Below, in pieces: positions 33,251 to 45,012 of a DNA stretch of 64,000 nucleotides. The translations under genes were made by a program, and so were the position numbers. Positions within the stretch are counted from its first letter, which is position 1, and every line of letters begins with the position of its first letter. Origin of the DNA: Rhizomys pruinosus (Eukaryota; Chordata; Mammalia; Rodentia; Spalacidae); NCBI GenBank assembly GCA_009823505.1, contig VZQC01013730.1, positions 455,227 to 519,226 of the forward strand, read 5' to 3'. Below the pieces are notes generated by a model. That model was not told where the DNA came from. It saw only the letters and a program-made list of their open reading frames with translations, and ran no database searches.

Positions 33251-36200
33251 TTAGCATCCACATAGGAGGGAAACCATTTGCCTTTTTTTTTTTTTTTCTG
33301 GGACTGTGTTACTTCGCTTAGCATTATGACTTCGAGTTCCACCCATTTACCAGCAAAAATCATGGTATTATCTTTCTTTACCACTGCATAAAATTCCATT
33401 GTGTAGATGTACCATATTTTTGTTATCCAGTCAACAGTTGATGGGCATTTGGGTTGGATCCAGCTCTTTGCTATTGTGAAGAGAGCTGCAATAAATATAG
33501 CTGTGCATGTATATTTGTGGTAGGATGGATCTTGTTGGTACACATCCTACACAGGAGTGGTATGGCTGGGTCAGGTGGTAGGCTCATTTTGAGTTTTTGA
33601 AGGGTTCTACACACTGCTTTCCACAGTGGTTGTACCAGTTTACATTCCCACCAGCAGTGGATGAGTGTTCCCCTTTCCCTGCAAGCTCTCCAGCATTTGG
33701 TGTCTTTTGTTTTCTTGATCTTGGCTAGTCTTATTGGAGTGAGATGATACCTTACTGCAGTTTTAATTTCCTTAATTATTAATGATGTTGAAAACTTTTT
33801 AAGATATTTCTCAGCCATCTTTACTTCCTTACTGGTGAAGTCTCTGTTCATCTCTTTACTCCATCTTTGAAGTAGGCCATTTGTTTTCTTAATTCTTTGT
33901 TTTTTAAGTAGTTTACATATTCTGGATATTAATGCTCTGTCTGATGTATCAGTGGTGAAGGTTTTCTCTCACTCTGTGGATTTTCTCTTCACTTCTTTGA
34001 TTGTTTCTTTAGCTATACAGAAGCTTTTGAGTTTGATGAAGCCCCACTTTTAAGCCTTTGTCCTTATTTCCTGTGCAGATGCTGTTTGATTTAGAAAGTC
34101 TTTTCCTACACCTGTGTCTTGTAGGTTGTTGCCAACTTTTTCTTCTATCACCTTTAGGGGTTCAGGTTTCAGGTTGAGATCTTTGATCCACTTGCAGTTT
34201 ATTTTTGTACAGGGTGAAAGGTAGAGGTTTAATTTTGTTTTTCTACAAATGGTGATCCAGTTTTGCCAGCACCATTTGCTGAAGATGCTATCTTTCCTCC
34301 ATTGACCTATTTTGGCCCCTTTGTCAAATACTAGGTGGCTGAAGTTATATGAGCTCAAATTTCGATCTTCAATTTTGTTCCATTTGTCAACAGTTCTGTT
34401 TTTTGCCAGTACCAGGCTGTCTTTATGACTATAGCCCTGTAATACAACTTGAAGTCTGCTAATGTAATCCCTCCAGTGTTGCACTTTTCACAAGGTTGCT
34501 TTAGCTATTCGTGGTCTTTCATTTTTCCATATGAATTTAAGGATTTTTTTTCTAAGTCTGTGAAAAAGCTCATGGGGGTTTTGATTTGGATTTCATTGAA
34601 TCTGTATATTAATTTGGGTAGAATGGACATTTTTACTATATTAATTTTTCCAATCCATGGGCCTGGGAGGTCTTTCCATCTTTTGATGTCATTTTCAATC
34701 TCATTCTTCAGGGTTTAAAATTTTTTGTTGCAGAGGTCTTTGGTGTCTTTGGTTAGGTTTATTCCTAGGTACTTTTTTTTGAGGCTATTGTGATTGGGAA
34801 GGTCTTCTTATATTCTTTCTCCAGTTGCTTATTGTTGGTGTAAAGAAAGACTACTGATTTTTCTAGGTTTATTTTGTATCCTGCCACTTTACTGAACCTT
34901 TTGATCATTTCATTTTTTTTAACATTTTTTATTGATGTTTTGTGCATTTCATACATCATTTTCCAACTCAGTTCAGGCATATTTCCCTTTCCCTTCCCCC
35001 CCACCCCCACCCCATCCCAGATCATGCATTCTGCCATTACTGACCTGCATCTTTCTCTCAGTTTTTTTTTTTCATTTTAGCTATATAAGTGATAGATATT
35101 TTTTTAGCTATAAGTGATAATCCATGAGTACAAGCATCCTTCATGTAAAACCAATTTGCAGGCTGTTGTGCCCAAACCCCCACAGCCCCACCTTCCAGCG
35201 GGGGGTGAGGGGCTGTATGTTCAATCAAGTTGATCAAATGAGTGTCCAGACTACATTGCTGTAGTCTCACCATTCACCCCAATCGCAGCCCTTACATTCT
35301 ACCATGCCCCCTCTTCCACAGATTGTTCCCTAGGCTTAGAAAAGGGGCACATGTGGATGAGAAGCAAAACAGTCCACTCTCTCTGGAGCTGTTGTCTTGG
35401 ACTCTGGTCAATTCTGGCTGTTTCCTTTCATGGGCTGTTGGTTTGTCCAGGAATAACCTTTTGATCCTACTAATGAAGCACAAGCAATTAGATATATAGG
35501 TATTTAAACAGCACTAATAGTTATGGTAGGTTACTTTGGTATAGACACATATGTTTGGATGATATGTTGATCCATGAATTACATTTTTTTCCTGTTAAAT
35601 ATGACAGGGTCTTACTTTTGATCATTTCTAAGAGGTTTCTGGTGGAGTTTTTAGCATTCCTTAGGTAAACTATCATATCTGCAAAAAGAGACAGTTTTAC
35701 TTCCTCTTTTCCAATTAGTACTCTCGCCTTTTTTGCCCTAGCAAGCATTTCAAGCAGTATATTGAAGAGGAGTGGAGATAGTGGACAGCCTTGCCTTGTC
35801 CCTGCCTTTAAGGGGAATGCTTCCAACTTTTCTCCATTTAGGATGATGTTGGCTGTTTCTTGTATATGGCTTTGATTACATTGAGGAATGGCCCCTCTGC
35901 TCTAATTCCTTCTAGGACTTTAGGCATGAAGGAATGTTGCATTTTGTGAAAAGGTTTTTCTGCATCAATTGAGATGATCCTGTCCTTTTTGAATTTCAGT
36001 CCATTTATGTGTTTTATGATATTTGTTGATTTATATATGTTGAACCATCCCTGCATCTCTGGTATGAATCCAACCTGGTCATGATGGATGATCTTTTTGA
36101 TGTGGGTCTGTAAGTTATTCGCAAGTATTTTCTTGAGAACTTTTGCATCTGCGTTCATTAAGGATATGGGTCTTTAGTTTTCTTTCTTGTTTGTGTCTTT

Positions 36201-37790
36201 GCCTGGTATTAGAGTGATGTTGGCTTCATAGAAGTAATTTGGGATATTTCCCTCTGTATTCTTCTGAAAAGTTTGAGTAGTAATGGTTGTAAGACCTCTT
36301 TAAATGTTTCATAGAATTCTGATGTGAATCCATCTGGGCCTGGGCTTTTCTTAGTTGGGAGGCTTTTTATTAAATCTTCAATTTCCTCAAGTATTATGGG
36401 TCTGTTTAAGCTGTCAGTCTCTTCTTAGTTAAGCTTTGGTGAATCCCATGATTTCAGATATTCATCCATTTCTCTCAGGTTTTCAAATTTAGTAGAGTAT
36501 AAGATTTTGAAGTATTCTCATATGATTGTTTTTTTTTTTTTCTTTATCTGTTGTGATATTTCCCCTTTCATCGTGAAGGCTTTTGATTTGGAGTTGCTCT
36601 TTCTTTTAAAGAGAAGTGTGTTAACTGAGCTAAAGGTCTGTCTAATTTGTTTATCTTTTCAAAGAACCAGCTTTTGGATTCATTAATTTTTGTACTGTTT
36701 TCTTTGTTTCTATTTCATTGATTTCCGCTCTGATTTTTGTTATTTCTTCCTGTCTGTTGGGTTTGGGGTTCATTTGTTGTTGTCTCTCAAGTGTTTTTAG
36801 CTGCAGTGTTAGATCATTTATTTGTTCTCTTTCTGTTTATTGTTTGTTTTCAATTTGGGGATTTAGGACTATAAATTACCCTCTTAGGACTGACTTTAAT
36901 GTATTCCACAGGTTTTGTTGTGTTGTATTGTCATTTTTGTTTAGTTTCAGGAATGCTTTTATTTCATTCTTTATTTCTTCCCTGACCCACTCAGTATTCA
37001 GGATTGTGTTGTTTAGTCTCCATGTGTTCTTATAGTTAGTGGGGCTTATCCTGGTCTTAATATTGAGCTTTTTTGCACTGTACTCTGATAGAATGCATGG
37101 AATAATTTCAATACTTTTATATTTGTTGACATTTCTTTTGTGTCCCAGTATGTGGTCGATTTTGGAGAATGTTCTGTGGGGCGCTGAGTAGAAAGTATAT
37201 TATCTCATGTTTGGGTGGAATATTTTGTAGAGATCTGTGAGGTCCATTTGTATTGTATTGTATTGCATTGTATTGTGTTATATTGTATTGTATTGTTCAG
37301 TTATGATGTCTCTCTGTTTATTTTTTTGTCCAGTTGACCTATCCACGGGGCTCAGTGGGGTATTGAAGTCCCCCAGTCTTGGTGTGCTGGGGTTAATCTC
37401 TGTCTTGAGGTCTTGAAGGATTGTGTTTGTAAAGTTTGGTGCACCAAAGTATGGTGCATAAACATTTAAGATTATGAAATCTTCCTGGTTAATTTTTCCA
37501 TTGATAAAGATATAATGGTCATCTTTGTCTTTTCTGACTAACTTTACTCAGAGGTCTATTTTGTCTGATATTAGAATAGCCACTCCTGCTTGCTTTTTGG
37601 TACCATTTGCTTGGGATATTTTTTCTCCATCCTTTCCCTCTAACCTGGTGTCTGTCCTTGATGGTGAGATGGGTTTCTTGTAGCCAGCATATAGATGGAT
37701 TCTGTTTCCTAATCCATTCTACAAGTCTATGTCTTTTGATTGGGGAGTTTAAACCATTAATATTTAAGGTTATTATTGAGAGATATGTGT
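33251..37790 (-). pseudogene. L1 ORF2, broken
   Basis: Frames in order from the right: endonuclease start near 37,780, linker (about 36,400-37,100), RT ([14 protein letters not shown] and IHHDQVGF near 36,090-36,160; [13 protein letters not shown] near 35,780), then after the nested element the C-terminal half (CWRAC...HCWWECKLVQPLW near 33,600-33,700) and the end at 33,251. The catalytic FADDM word reads FADM at 35,674-35,685, one Asp codon short. A (TATTG)n expansion lies at 37,245-37,296. Confidence 0.88.
34912..35615 (-). mobile_element. Composite non-autonomous retroposon with L1-like tail, 13-bp TSD
   Basis: Inserted in L1 ORF2: TTTTGATCATTTC is at 34,899-34,911 and 35,616-35,628. In its own sense (minus strand) it begins GTAAGACCCTGTCATATTTA, runs through about 280 bp that match segment M of copies A and B (52.1 and 58.85 kb), then about 110 bp of other sequence. 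It then has a block shared with 8,897-9,184, a G-rich tract (C-rich at 34,985-35,018), CATCAATAAA and an A-tail. No L1 ORF2 sequence and no open frame of note. L1-type mobilisation is supported by the tail and TSD. Confidence 0.85.
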
Positions 37791-37989
37791 TGTTTCCTTT
37801 TAAGTTTTTTTTTTTTCACTTGCATTCTTGGTCTAGGTATTTATTTACTCTGTTATGCTTTTAACTTCTCTCTTGGGATGCTTAAGGATAGTTGCTCCTT
37901 TCCTCTGTTCTTTGAATTGCTTCAAGTAATTTCTGAAGTGTTTTTATTTTAACATGTGTTATTTCATTTTGTTTATATCATGAAATATT

Positions 37990-38960
37990 TTCTTTCCCTT
38001 CAACTATGATTGACATTTTTGCTGGGTATAGTAATCTGGGCTGGCATCAAAGGCATTTAGCACTGGGAATACTTTGGTCCTTGTTATTCTGATTTTCATC
38101 ATTTGCACTGAGAAGTCAGCTGTGATTCTGATGGGCTTGCCCTTATATATAACTTGTTGTTTTTCTCTTGTAGCTGTCAGTATTTTGTTCTCGTTTTGAG
38201 TATCTAGTGTTTTAACTATGATATGATGTGGGAAATTTCTTTTCTGGTGTTGTCTATTTGGTGCTCTATGTGCTTCATGTATTTGTATGGGTTTGTCTTT
38301 TTTCAGTTTGGGGAAATTCTCATCTATTATTCTGTTGAAGATCTGATCTATACCGTTCTCTTGGGATCCTTCTCCTTCCTTTATCCCTATGAGGTAGAGG
38401 TTTGGTTTTTTCATAGTGTTCCACATTTCCTGGTTGTTCCTCTCTAGTGGGTTTTTAAAAATTTTTCATAATCTTTACTTGAGGTTTCTAGCTGTGCTGT
38501 GTTATCCTGTAGGTTTGATATTCTTTTTTTCTGCTTCATCCATTCTGCTTCTGAGTCTTTTTCACCTCCTTTCCTGCTGATTGGATGAATATTCAATTTC
38601 CTTATTCATTTCATCCTGTGTATTATTCAGCATTTCCACTTCCTTTTGGAGCTTTTCAGTCTCCTCTTGTAGCTCATTGCTTCACAGGTCAGTTTCTTTT
38701 TTCCTTTCAGCCTGAGATCACTTCAGTGTTTCCACTTCCTTCTGGAGTTTGTCATTCTCTCCCTCTATTTCTTTTGGGAGTTTGTATTTCTCTTCCTCTA
38801 GTTCTTTTTGGAGTTTTTCAATCTGACTCTTTAGTTCTTTCCAGAGTTTATCATTCTTCCCTTCTGGTTCCTTCATGAGTTTTTCATTCTCTACCTTTAG
38901 TTCTCAGATTTTTTTCTTTGTAGTCTTTGAATATGTCTATAATTGTTCTTCTAATTTTGG
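37990..38960 (-). pseudogene. L1 ORF1, broken
   Basis: A 140-codon frame (38,004-38,426) holds the RRM and C-terminal domain, with words LYLIGIKEGEG, AHRAPNRQHQKRNFP and KGKPIRITADFS. Upstream (38,430-38,960) the coiled-coil part persists as Glu/Lys-rich repeats with stops and shifts. The start codon was not placed. Confidence 0.8.
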
Positions 38961-39479
38961 TGTCTTGGTTTCCTTCCAGGGAGACCTTATTGTTGGGATC
39001 TTCTACAGGATTGGTTGAGTTTGGTGGGGATTTATTATGAGCTTTTCCCATATTGTTGTTTTTCCTTTGTGCCTTTGGCATGTGTATTTTGTTGTTGTTG
39101 TTGTTGTTTTCCCCCCTTTGTTTGTTTTTTTGTTTGTTTGGCTTCTGTTGCTAATCTCAAATGTTAATATGGAGGACTGGTTGGTCACTCAGTTTGCTTT
39201 CTGCTGGTTTCTTCCTCAGTTTTGGCTATGCAGCCTCGAATCACTGACACTGCTGGATCCTCTCAACCACAGTAAACCACAGTACCAGCAGTTTATACTT
39301 TCCACCACAGTACCAGTAGCTTGAACAGAGGTGGGGGGTTGGGAGGGGGTTGTTTACTCCTTTGGCCTGCACGTCGGACCACCCCCCCAACCTGGGTAAC
39401 TTCGCATGGAGCGTGTGTGCCACTCGCTGTCCTTCTATCCATGCACACAGTTCCTCTCTATGGTTCTAGTGTTGGGCGG

Positions 39480-39655
39480 CAGGTGCCAGGGTGGGGTTCG
39501 ATTCCCAGCCCCACAAGGTGGGTAAAAACCTTTAACTCCAGTTCCAGGGGAATCCAACACCCTTTTCTGACCTCTGCGGCATTGAATGACATGGGTGCAC
39601 CAACTTACTTGCAGACAGTATACTCATACATATAAAAATAATAAAATAAAATAAG
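39480..39655 (+). mobile_element. B2 SINE, 5'-truncated
   Basis: Begins just before the B box (GGGTTCGATTCCCAGC), with TTTAACTCCAGTTCCAGGGG, CACCCTTTTCTGACCTC and a CTCATACATATAAAA tail that runs into an A/T-rich stretch. The tRNA-like A box side is missing. Confidence 0.85.
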
Positions 39656-39699
39656 ATACATTTAAAAATTTATAAAAATAAAAAATAAAATAAAATAAT

Positions 39700-42261
39700 G
39701 AAGTTTATACAAATACTTGAGGGGAACTAGAGGTACTAGTGTATAAACAATAGTATGCATTTGATAATATTATGAGGTTCAATTATAATTTCTAATAGTT
39801 TTAGATTGGAATTAGGTATAAATTTAATTGCTAATCATGCTTATATTGTATTTATTGCATATGGTAGGATTTTAAAGCCCAAATTCTAATTTCAATCGAA
39901 TCTACAGTAAAACTATCTCTTGGCATCTTTTCCAGGAAATAGGTAGTAATAAATTTGCTAAAGCGTCATTCTCCCTTTCCCCATCCAGCTGGACTCCTTC
40001 TAGAGAATATTACGACTTGGTACAATGATGATTGCTGCCATCCTCCCTCTGCTTTTTTTTTTCTTTTTCTATGCTTCATGCTCTCTTTTCATAGAATCTT
40101 GCTGTGACATCAAGTCTTTAAGATTACCTCTAAATAGAGTAACACATTCTCCACTTCACACTGTGCCAGACACATATCATTAGTGTTTTTTTAAAATTTT
40201 TTTAGACACATATTATTTATAGGGACTATAGTGCTCTGTAATCAATAGGACACTAACTGAAATTGTTTTCAGGATCTATTTTGTGAGTATTTGCTTATTT
40301 TAACTCAAAGGTATTAATTATAATGACTGAATCCTGAAGTCAAAGAAGCTTTTTAAGGATAGAATATATAAATGACCATTCACCATTATTATTTCCAAGC
40401 ACAAAAATAAGGATGAATATGAATTTGATGTCTCCTCTTGCTACTGGTTATTCAACATATACTGCAAATGGCTATTTGCTGTATTTTACCACACTGATTA
40501 TTTTTTTCATCACCTGCAGGCAAATTTTTCTCTAAGAGGGCCTTTCAGTGAATCGTTTAGCTTTTAGCTTCATTAAACAACAGAAGAGTCTGCTTTGGAA
40601 GGCTCAGCCAATGCTTTTGGTTCTTGGCTTATGAGTATGAATCCGAGTGTAGTCTGGGGGCTTTACTCTCTTTCCATAATGCAAAGACCAGCCAGTGTGC
40701 ACAAGGTGCCCATGCCAGCTCCAAAGCTATCCCATTGCTGTGCATTTCTATGCAACCATTTTCAGGGTTATATTATTTCTTTCTGTGCAATCTCAAAGCC
40801 TCCCAGAAACTATCAAGAGCTGAAAGTCCTGAAATGAAAGTAAAAATAGCAGTTTGGTATTCCAAACTCAACAATAATCCCTCTTTCTCTTTCTGAGTCA
40901 AAATTCCAGGTGCAGGCATGACAGTGTAATGAGTTTGTGAAGTGTGAAAGCAACTTGAACTTGCTTTATAATTTGACTGAATGAAAACAGGGGAGATATG
41001 TTTGTTTCTACTGGACAAAGGAAGAATAAAGAAGAGGGAATACCCAAGTCTTCTGCTGCATTTATCTTCTTTGCATACAATGGTTTTTCCTCCTTAAGAT
41101 TAGCACAACTATGTTTTTCCATAAAATAACAAGTTGATGGGGTTTTAAAAAACGCCTATACTATACTTTAAGTACCCTTCCAATTAACTGAACAGATGTA
41201 AATCTAACTTCCCTACATTTCTCTATTCATATTCATAGTAAAACTAAAATAGTACTTTTATTAGTTTTCTCTTAATTAATTTAATTTTATGTGTCTCATA
41301 ATTTGTTAAAAATAATAGAACATAAAAGTGCTAGTGTATAATGGCCAAAAGATACCCATAAGGGAAGCTTCTGTTTAAAATACATTGAATCTTGTATCAT
41401 TAAATTTCTAAAATTTTCATATTGCAAATAAATATTAATGCAGCAAGTCAATTAATTTTATTTCAGTTGCTAGTATGACTGTGACATTATGTTTTATTAA
41501 AATACAAATATTTTATTACCTTTAATTTTGTTGGTTATAACATTGCAATATTAATAACAGCCATTGTGCTGAATAGGATATTTATTAAGATACAATAAAA
41601 AATGAGAAAAAGGATTCTGCCCTACTTTTTGACATTATGCAACTGCTCAACTTTCATGATCTCAGAGTAGCAAAAGAACTGAAATGTTAAAGAACCATAA
41701 AGCCGAGGAGCTTAATATCACCACTGTTAGCTACGGCTTGGTATCTGACTGCTCAATATTTTCAAGTATATTTAAATTTATATTTCAAGTAACAAAAACT
41801 ATGATGTTATGTTTTAATTTCTATATAACAAGGTCCCTGGAAATTCACTGCACTAATGCCATGAGTTTTATATCTCACAACTGCATTAGTTGGGGTATTG
41901 TTCCCTATTATGGTCTGTCTGGCCTCACTCTTCAAAGTCTACTTAGAAAAGTTAAAGTGACTTTACATGCATGTCCAGCAGTTCATCAAGCTATGATGAG
42001 GACCCTCTGCTTTGCCTTACATGGTCTCTCATACTTGAATAGATTAGTTCAAACAGTGAGCTGGTAGTCTGTATGTAGCCTCCTCAGGAAAAAATAGCAG
42101 TCACTTTAAGAATGTTCAAAGTAGATTCTGACATCCTATAGGTCAACACAAGTCATAAGACCAGTGTGAGGACAGGTGTGTAGAAGTAGACTTCAACTCT
42201 TGGTGGAGATAGGAGTACCATAGCCACATTTTATTTGATTTATTTTCTATTTTTGTTTATT
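39700..42261. other. Longest repeat-poor stretch of the window
   Basis: About 2.5 kb without recognised SINE, LINE or LTR sequence. 40,540-41,130 is less AT-rich, and 41,150-41,640 is very AT-rich with TTAATTAATTT-type words. The open frames (40,595-40,837; 41,684-42,067) carry no known motif. A conserved non-coding element is possible but cannot be shown from one genome. Confidence 0.4.
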
Positions 42262-42372
42262 CATTTCAAGTGAAGATCTTGCTATGTAGTTCAAGCTGGC
42301 CTCAAACTGCTTATCCTTGTCCTAACCTTCCCAAAGCTAAGATTTCAGGGATACAGTGCATTTACATATGTC
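42262..42372 (-). mobile_element. Old B1-type SINE
   Basis: AAGATCTTGCTATGTAGTTCAAGCTGGCCTCAAAC is a reversed, diverged B1 core, with a T-rich reversed tail before it. Confidence 0.7.
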
Positions 42373-42594
42373 TTGTTTACAGTGACTACTTTTTCATTTC
42401 TTTTTAGCAAACATTTCAGCTATTTATAGGTAGCTGTTTGCACAGGGAGGAAAACTTAGGAAAACAAAGAAATGTGTTTCTTTTTCTCAGTAAGCAAAAG
42501 CAATTTAGTATAACTTTCTGATGCTCATAATATTGAAAGACTCATGGTTTCTTCAGTATAAAAACGCTTTTCCCCTAAAATTCATGAGACAACT

Positions 42595-42777
42595 TGTGGT
42601 GATTTGAATGAGTGTCCCCCATAGGCTTTAAGTATTCAGACATTTTGTCTCCAGTTGGTGGCACTGTTCTTGGAGGTCTTAGAAGGTGTGGCTGTGCTAG
42701 AGGAAGTATTGGGGGCAGGCTTAGTGAGTTCCTTTGGTTATGGTGTTTTATCACAGCAACAGAAAAGTGACTAATAC
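42595..42777 (+). repeat. 5' LTR of the MaLR element, with internal deletion
   Basis: 183 bp against 359 bp for the 3' LTR. The missing 176 bp fall between two AGTT words that are both present in the 3' LTR (GTGAGTT|TAAC and ATAAGTT|CCTT), leaving GTGAGTTCCTTTGG. Both ends (TGTGGTGATTTGAATGAG and CTAATACA) are kept. Confidence 0.9.
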
Positions 42778-44207
42778 AGTAATTTGGTACCAGAGAGTGG
42801 GCTGTTGGCTGTGAAGAACCTGACCATGTGGATGTTTGGAGAAATGTGGAAGACTTTGGAACTTTGGGCTAGAAAAGCTGTTGACTACTGTAAGCAGAGC
42901 TTAATGGGCCATTCTAGTAGAAGCCTGGAAGAAAGCAGGTTGCAAAAAATGTAGTTCCAGAGGAAAATAAAGACTTAGGCAGCAACTGGGATATTTTGAT
43001 AAAGAGTCTGGCAGCAGCATGCCCACAGCCCAAATGCTTGCCTGATGCTAAGTTGAAAAGCAATGGACTAATGTCTTTGGTGGAGGATATTTCAAGACAG
43101 CCTAATGTAGAAATGGTGGCGTGGCTTTTAGTGGTGAATATTATACAGATCTACAGTGAAGAAGAGCAGATGGGGCAGAAAGAAATGCAGAATATACAGT
43201 TTGGATCTGAAAAGTACACTAGGAAGATTAAAGGTATGTCCAAGGCATGTTAAGGAGAGGCTCCCTTTCAAAAGGAGACTAAAGTGATTAAGGAGAGGCC
43301 TAGCTATTTACAAGTAAACAAAGAGAAAGGTGAGATTAAAGTGATTAAGGAGAGGCCTCCAGATTTACAAGTAAACAACAGAATCAGTACCTTCAGGGCA
43401 AGACAACACCTAACTAATCCTCCAACTTTTGAAAGGAAAATACTGAAAGGGTTTTCTGCTCCAAGTTCAGGGCAGAGAAAAGTTGCAAATGTGGTTGAAA
43501 TAGGCCAGGGTCCATCCCAAACTTGCAGCCAACCTAGGCAGTTTCATTCACGTGGTGCTGGCTTTAGAGGCATGAAGTTTGCAAGAGTGAAGGGGTCTTC
43601 AGTTCTTCCTCCACGGTTTCAGAGAGCTGCCAAGGTCAGACAGAGTGCAGTGGGGGTTTCCCTACATAAAGAAGGCCCTGATAGGCCATTGTAAGAAGAT
43701 GTGAATGTAAAGTCTGGTTGGCAGTGGAGACCCCAAGAAGACATTCGAGATGGCAGGCCTGTGAGATATTTGCCAAGCAGAGCTGCATACAGGGAGTGGT
43801 ACCAGCCTAAGAAAGAGATGTATGTTGCAAGCAAAGCTGGAAGAGCTGAGTAATCTAAGCCCTTTGGAAGTCAAGTCCCAGAAGTCGCACATGGAGCTAC
43901 TGGACTTGGTGTTTGCCCTGCAGGTTTTTGGTCTTGTTTTGATCCAGTATTTCCTCACTATGCCTCTATTCCTCCCTTTTCAAATGAGAGTGTGTATTTG
44001 GTTCCACTGTATGTTGGGGGTTTGTAATTTGCCTTTTGATTTTACAGGAGCTTACAATTAGGAGATTGGCCTGAGTCTCAGAAGACTTTGGACTGAAGAC
44101 TTTTGAATGGCATTGAAACTGGTAAAGACTATGGGGACTTTTAAGGTTGGACTAAATGCATTTTGCGTTTTCTATAGTCAGGAGCCTATGGGGGCCAGGG
44201 AGTGGAA

Positions 44208-44566
44208 TGTGGTGGTTTGAATGAGTGACCCCCATAGGCTTTAAGTATTCAGACATTTTGTCTCCAGTTGGTGGCACTGTTCTTGGATGTCTTAGAAGGT
44301 GTGGCCGTGCTAGAGGAAGTATGTCACTGGGGGCAGGCTTAGTGAGTTTAACAAGCCTTGCAGTCTCCTGTCACTCTCGTTGCTTCCTGTATTCATTGCG
44401 AGATGTGACCCTTGGCTTGCTGCTCTAGCCCTGGCCACCAATGCTTCCCGCCACATTGGACTCTGATTCCCTGGAAACATCAATCATAAGCTCAAATAAA
44501 CTCTTCCTTTCATAAGTTCCTTTGGTCATGGTGTTTTATCACAGCAACAGAAAAGTGACTAATACA
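44208..44566 (+). repeat. 3' LTR of the MaLR element
   Basis: Starts TGTGGTGGTTTGAATGAG, ends TAATACA. It carries CAAATAAACTCTTCC and TTTATCACAGCAACAG. The few substitutions against the 5' LTR over the shared part indicate moderate age. Confidence 0.9.
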
Positions 44567-44924
44567 CAACTCTAATAACAGAATCTGAGTATTAGTATCC
44601 TCTATCACAGCTTTACATGAATGTGTGGGTTTTGTTTCCAATATAAGTTTGCTATGTGGTATTCTTGAATATTATTCTGAGAATCTATCTTCTACATTAT
44701 TTCTGCTTCAGTACTTAGCTTACAAGTTCTTAGTTGGTAAAAAAGAAAGTCATAATGAACCTCAACCTTTGCTTTTGATTATGAAGAGCAAACCTAAAGG
44801 TTATTTGTCTTTCCTAACTAGGGTAGTGATTTTAGTACTCATCTTGTGTCAGTTAGCCCCACTATCAAGAGCAATGAGTGAAAACTTGAAATCGTAGGAG
44901 AATTTTGTGCATTCATTTTTCTTT
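44567..44924. other. Intergenic DNA, no gene seen
   Basis: Unique-looking; the plus frame at 44,625-44,897 has no known motif. Confidence 0.4.
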
Positions 44925-45012
44925 ACTTTGGCTTGGTTTGTGCTTTAAGGATCAAACCCTGTCTTCATACATGCTGGAGAAATACTTTACCACTAAGCTA
45001 CATCCCAGACAT
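44925..45012 (-). mobile_element. ID-like tRNA-derived SINE remnant
   Basis: The reverse complement gives ATGTAGCTTAGTGGTAAAG and GGTTTGATCC, the A-box and B-box order of ID/B4-type SINEs. Confidence 0.6.

Larger units (their letters stand above)
33216..39470 (-). mobile_element. L1 LINE, minus strand, almost complete, inactive
   Basis: From right to left: a 5' UTR-like GC-rich part (about 39,100-39,470, with a near-tandem CCACAGTACCAG word), ORF1, ORF2 and only about 35 bp after the ORF2 stop (TAA at 33,251-33,253, read on the minus strand). The usual 3' UTR with its G-rich tract is missing. A 704-bp retroposon interrupts the RT domain (34,912-35,615). Both ends are approximate; no target-site duplication was found. 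Confidence 0.85.
42595..44566 (+). mobile_element. ERVL-MaLR element with both LTRs and a 5-bp TSD
   Basis: 1,972 bp. CAACT flanks both ends (42,590-42,594 and 44,567-44,571), the 5-bp duplication expected of class III elements. 5' LTR 42,595-42,777 (internally deleted), internal region 42,778-44,207, 3' LTR 44,208-44,566 with CAAATAAACTC as polyadenylation signal. The internal region starts TTTGGTACCAGAGAGTGGG and GAAATGTGGAAGACTTTGG, the usual MaLR layout. It has no gag/pol coding capacity, so it depended on another element in trans. Confidence 0.9.

Noticed and set aside
43284..43694. 136-codon plus-strand ORF
   Set aside because: Part of the MaLR internal region; MaLR elements have no functional coding sequence, and the frame is extended by a local duplication.
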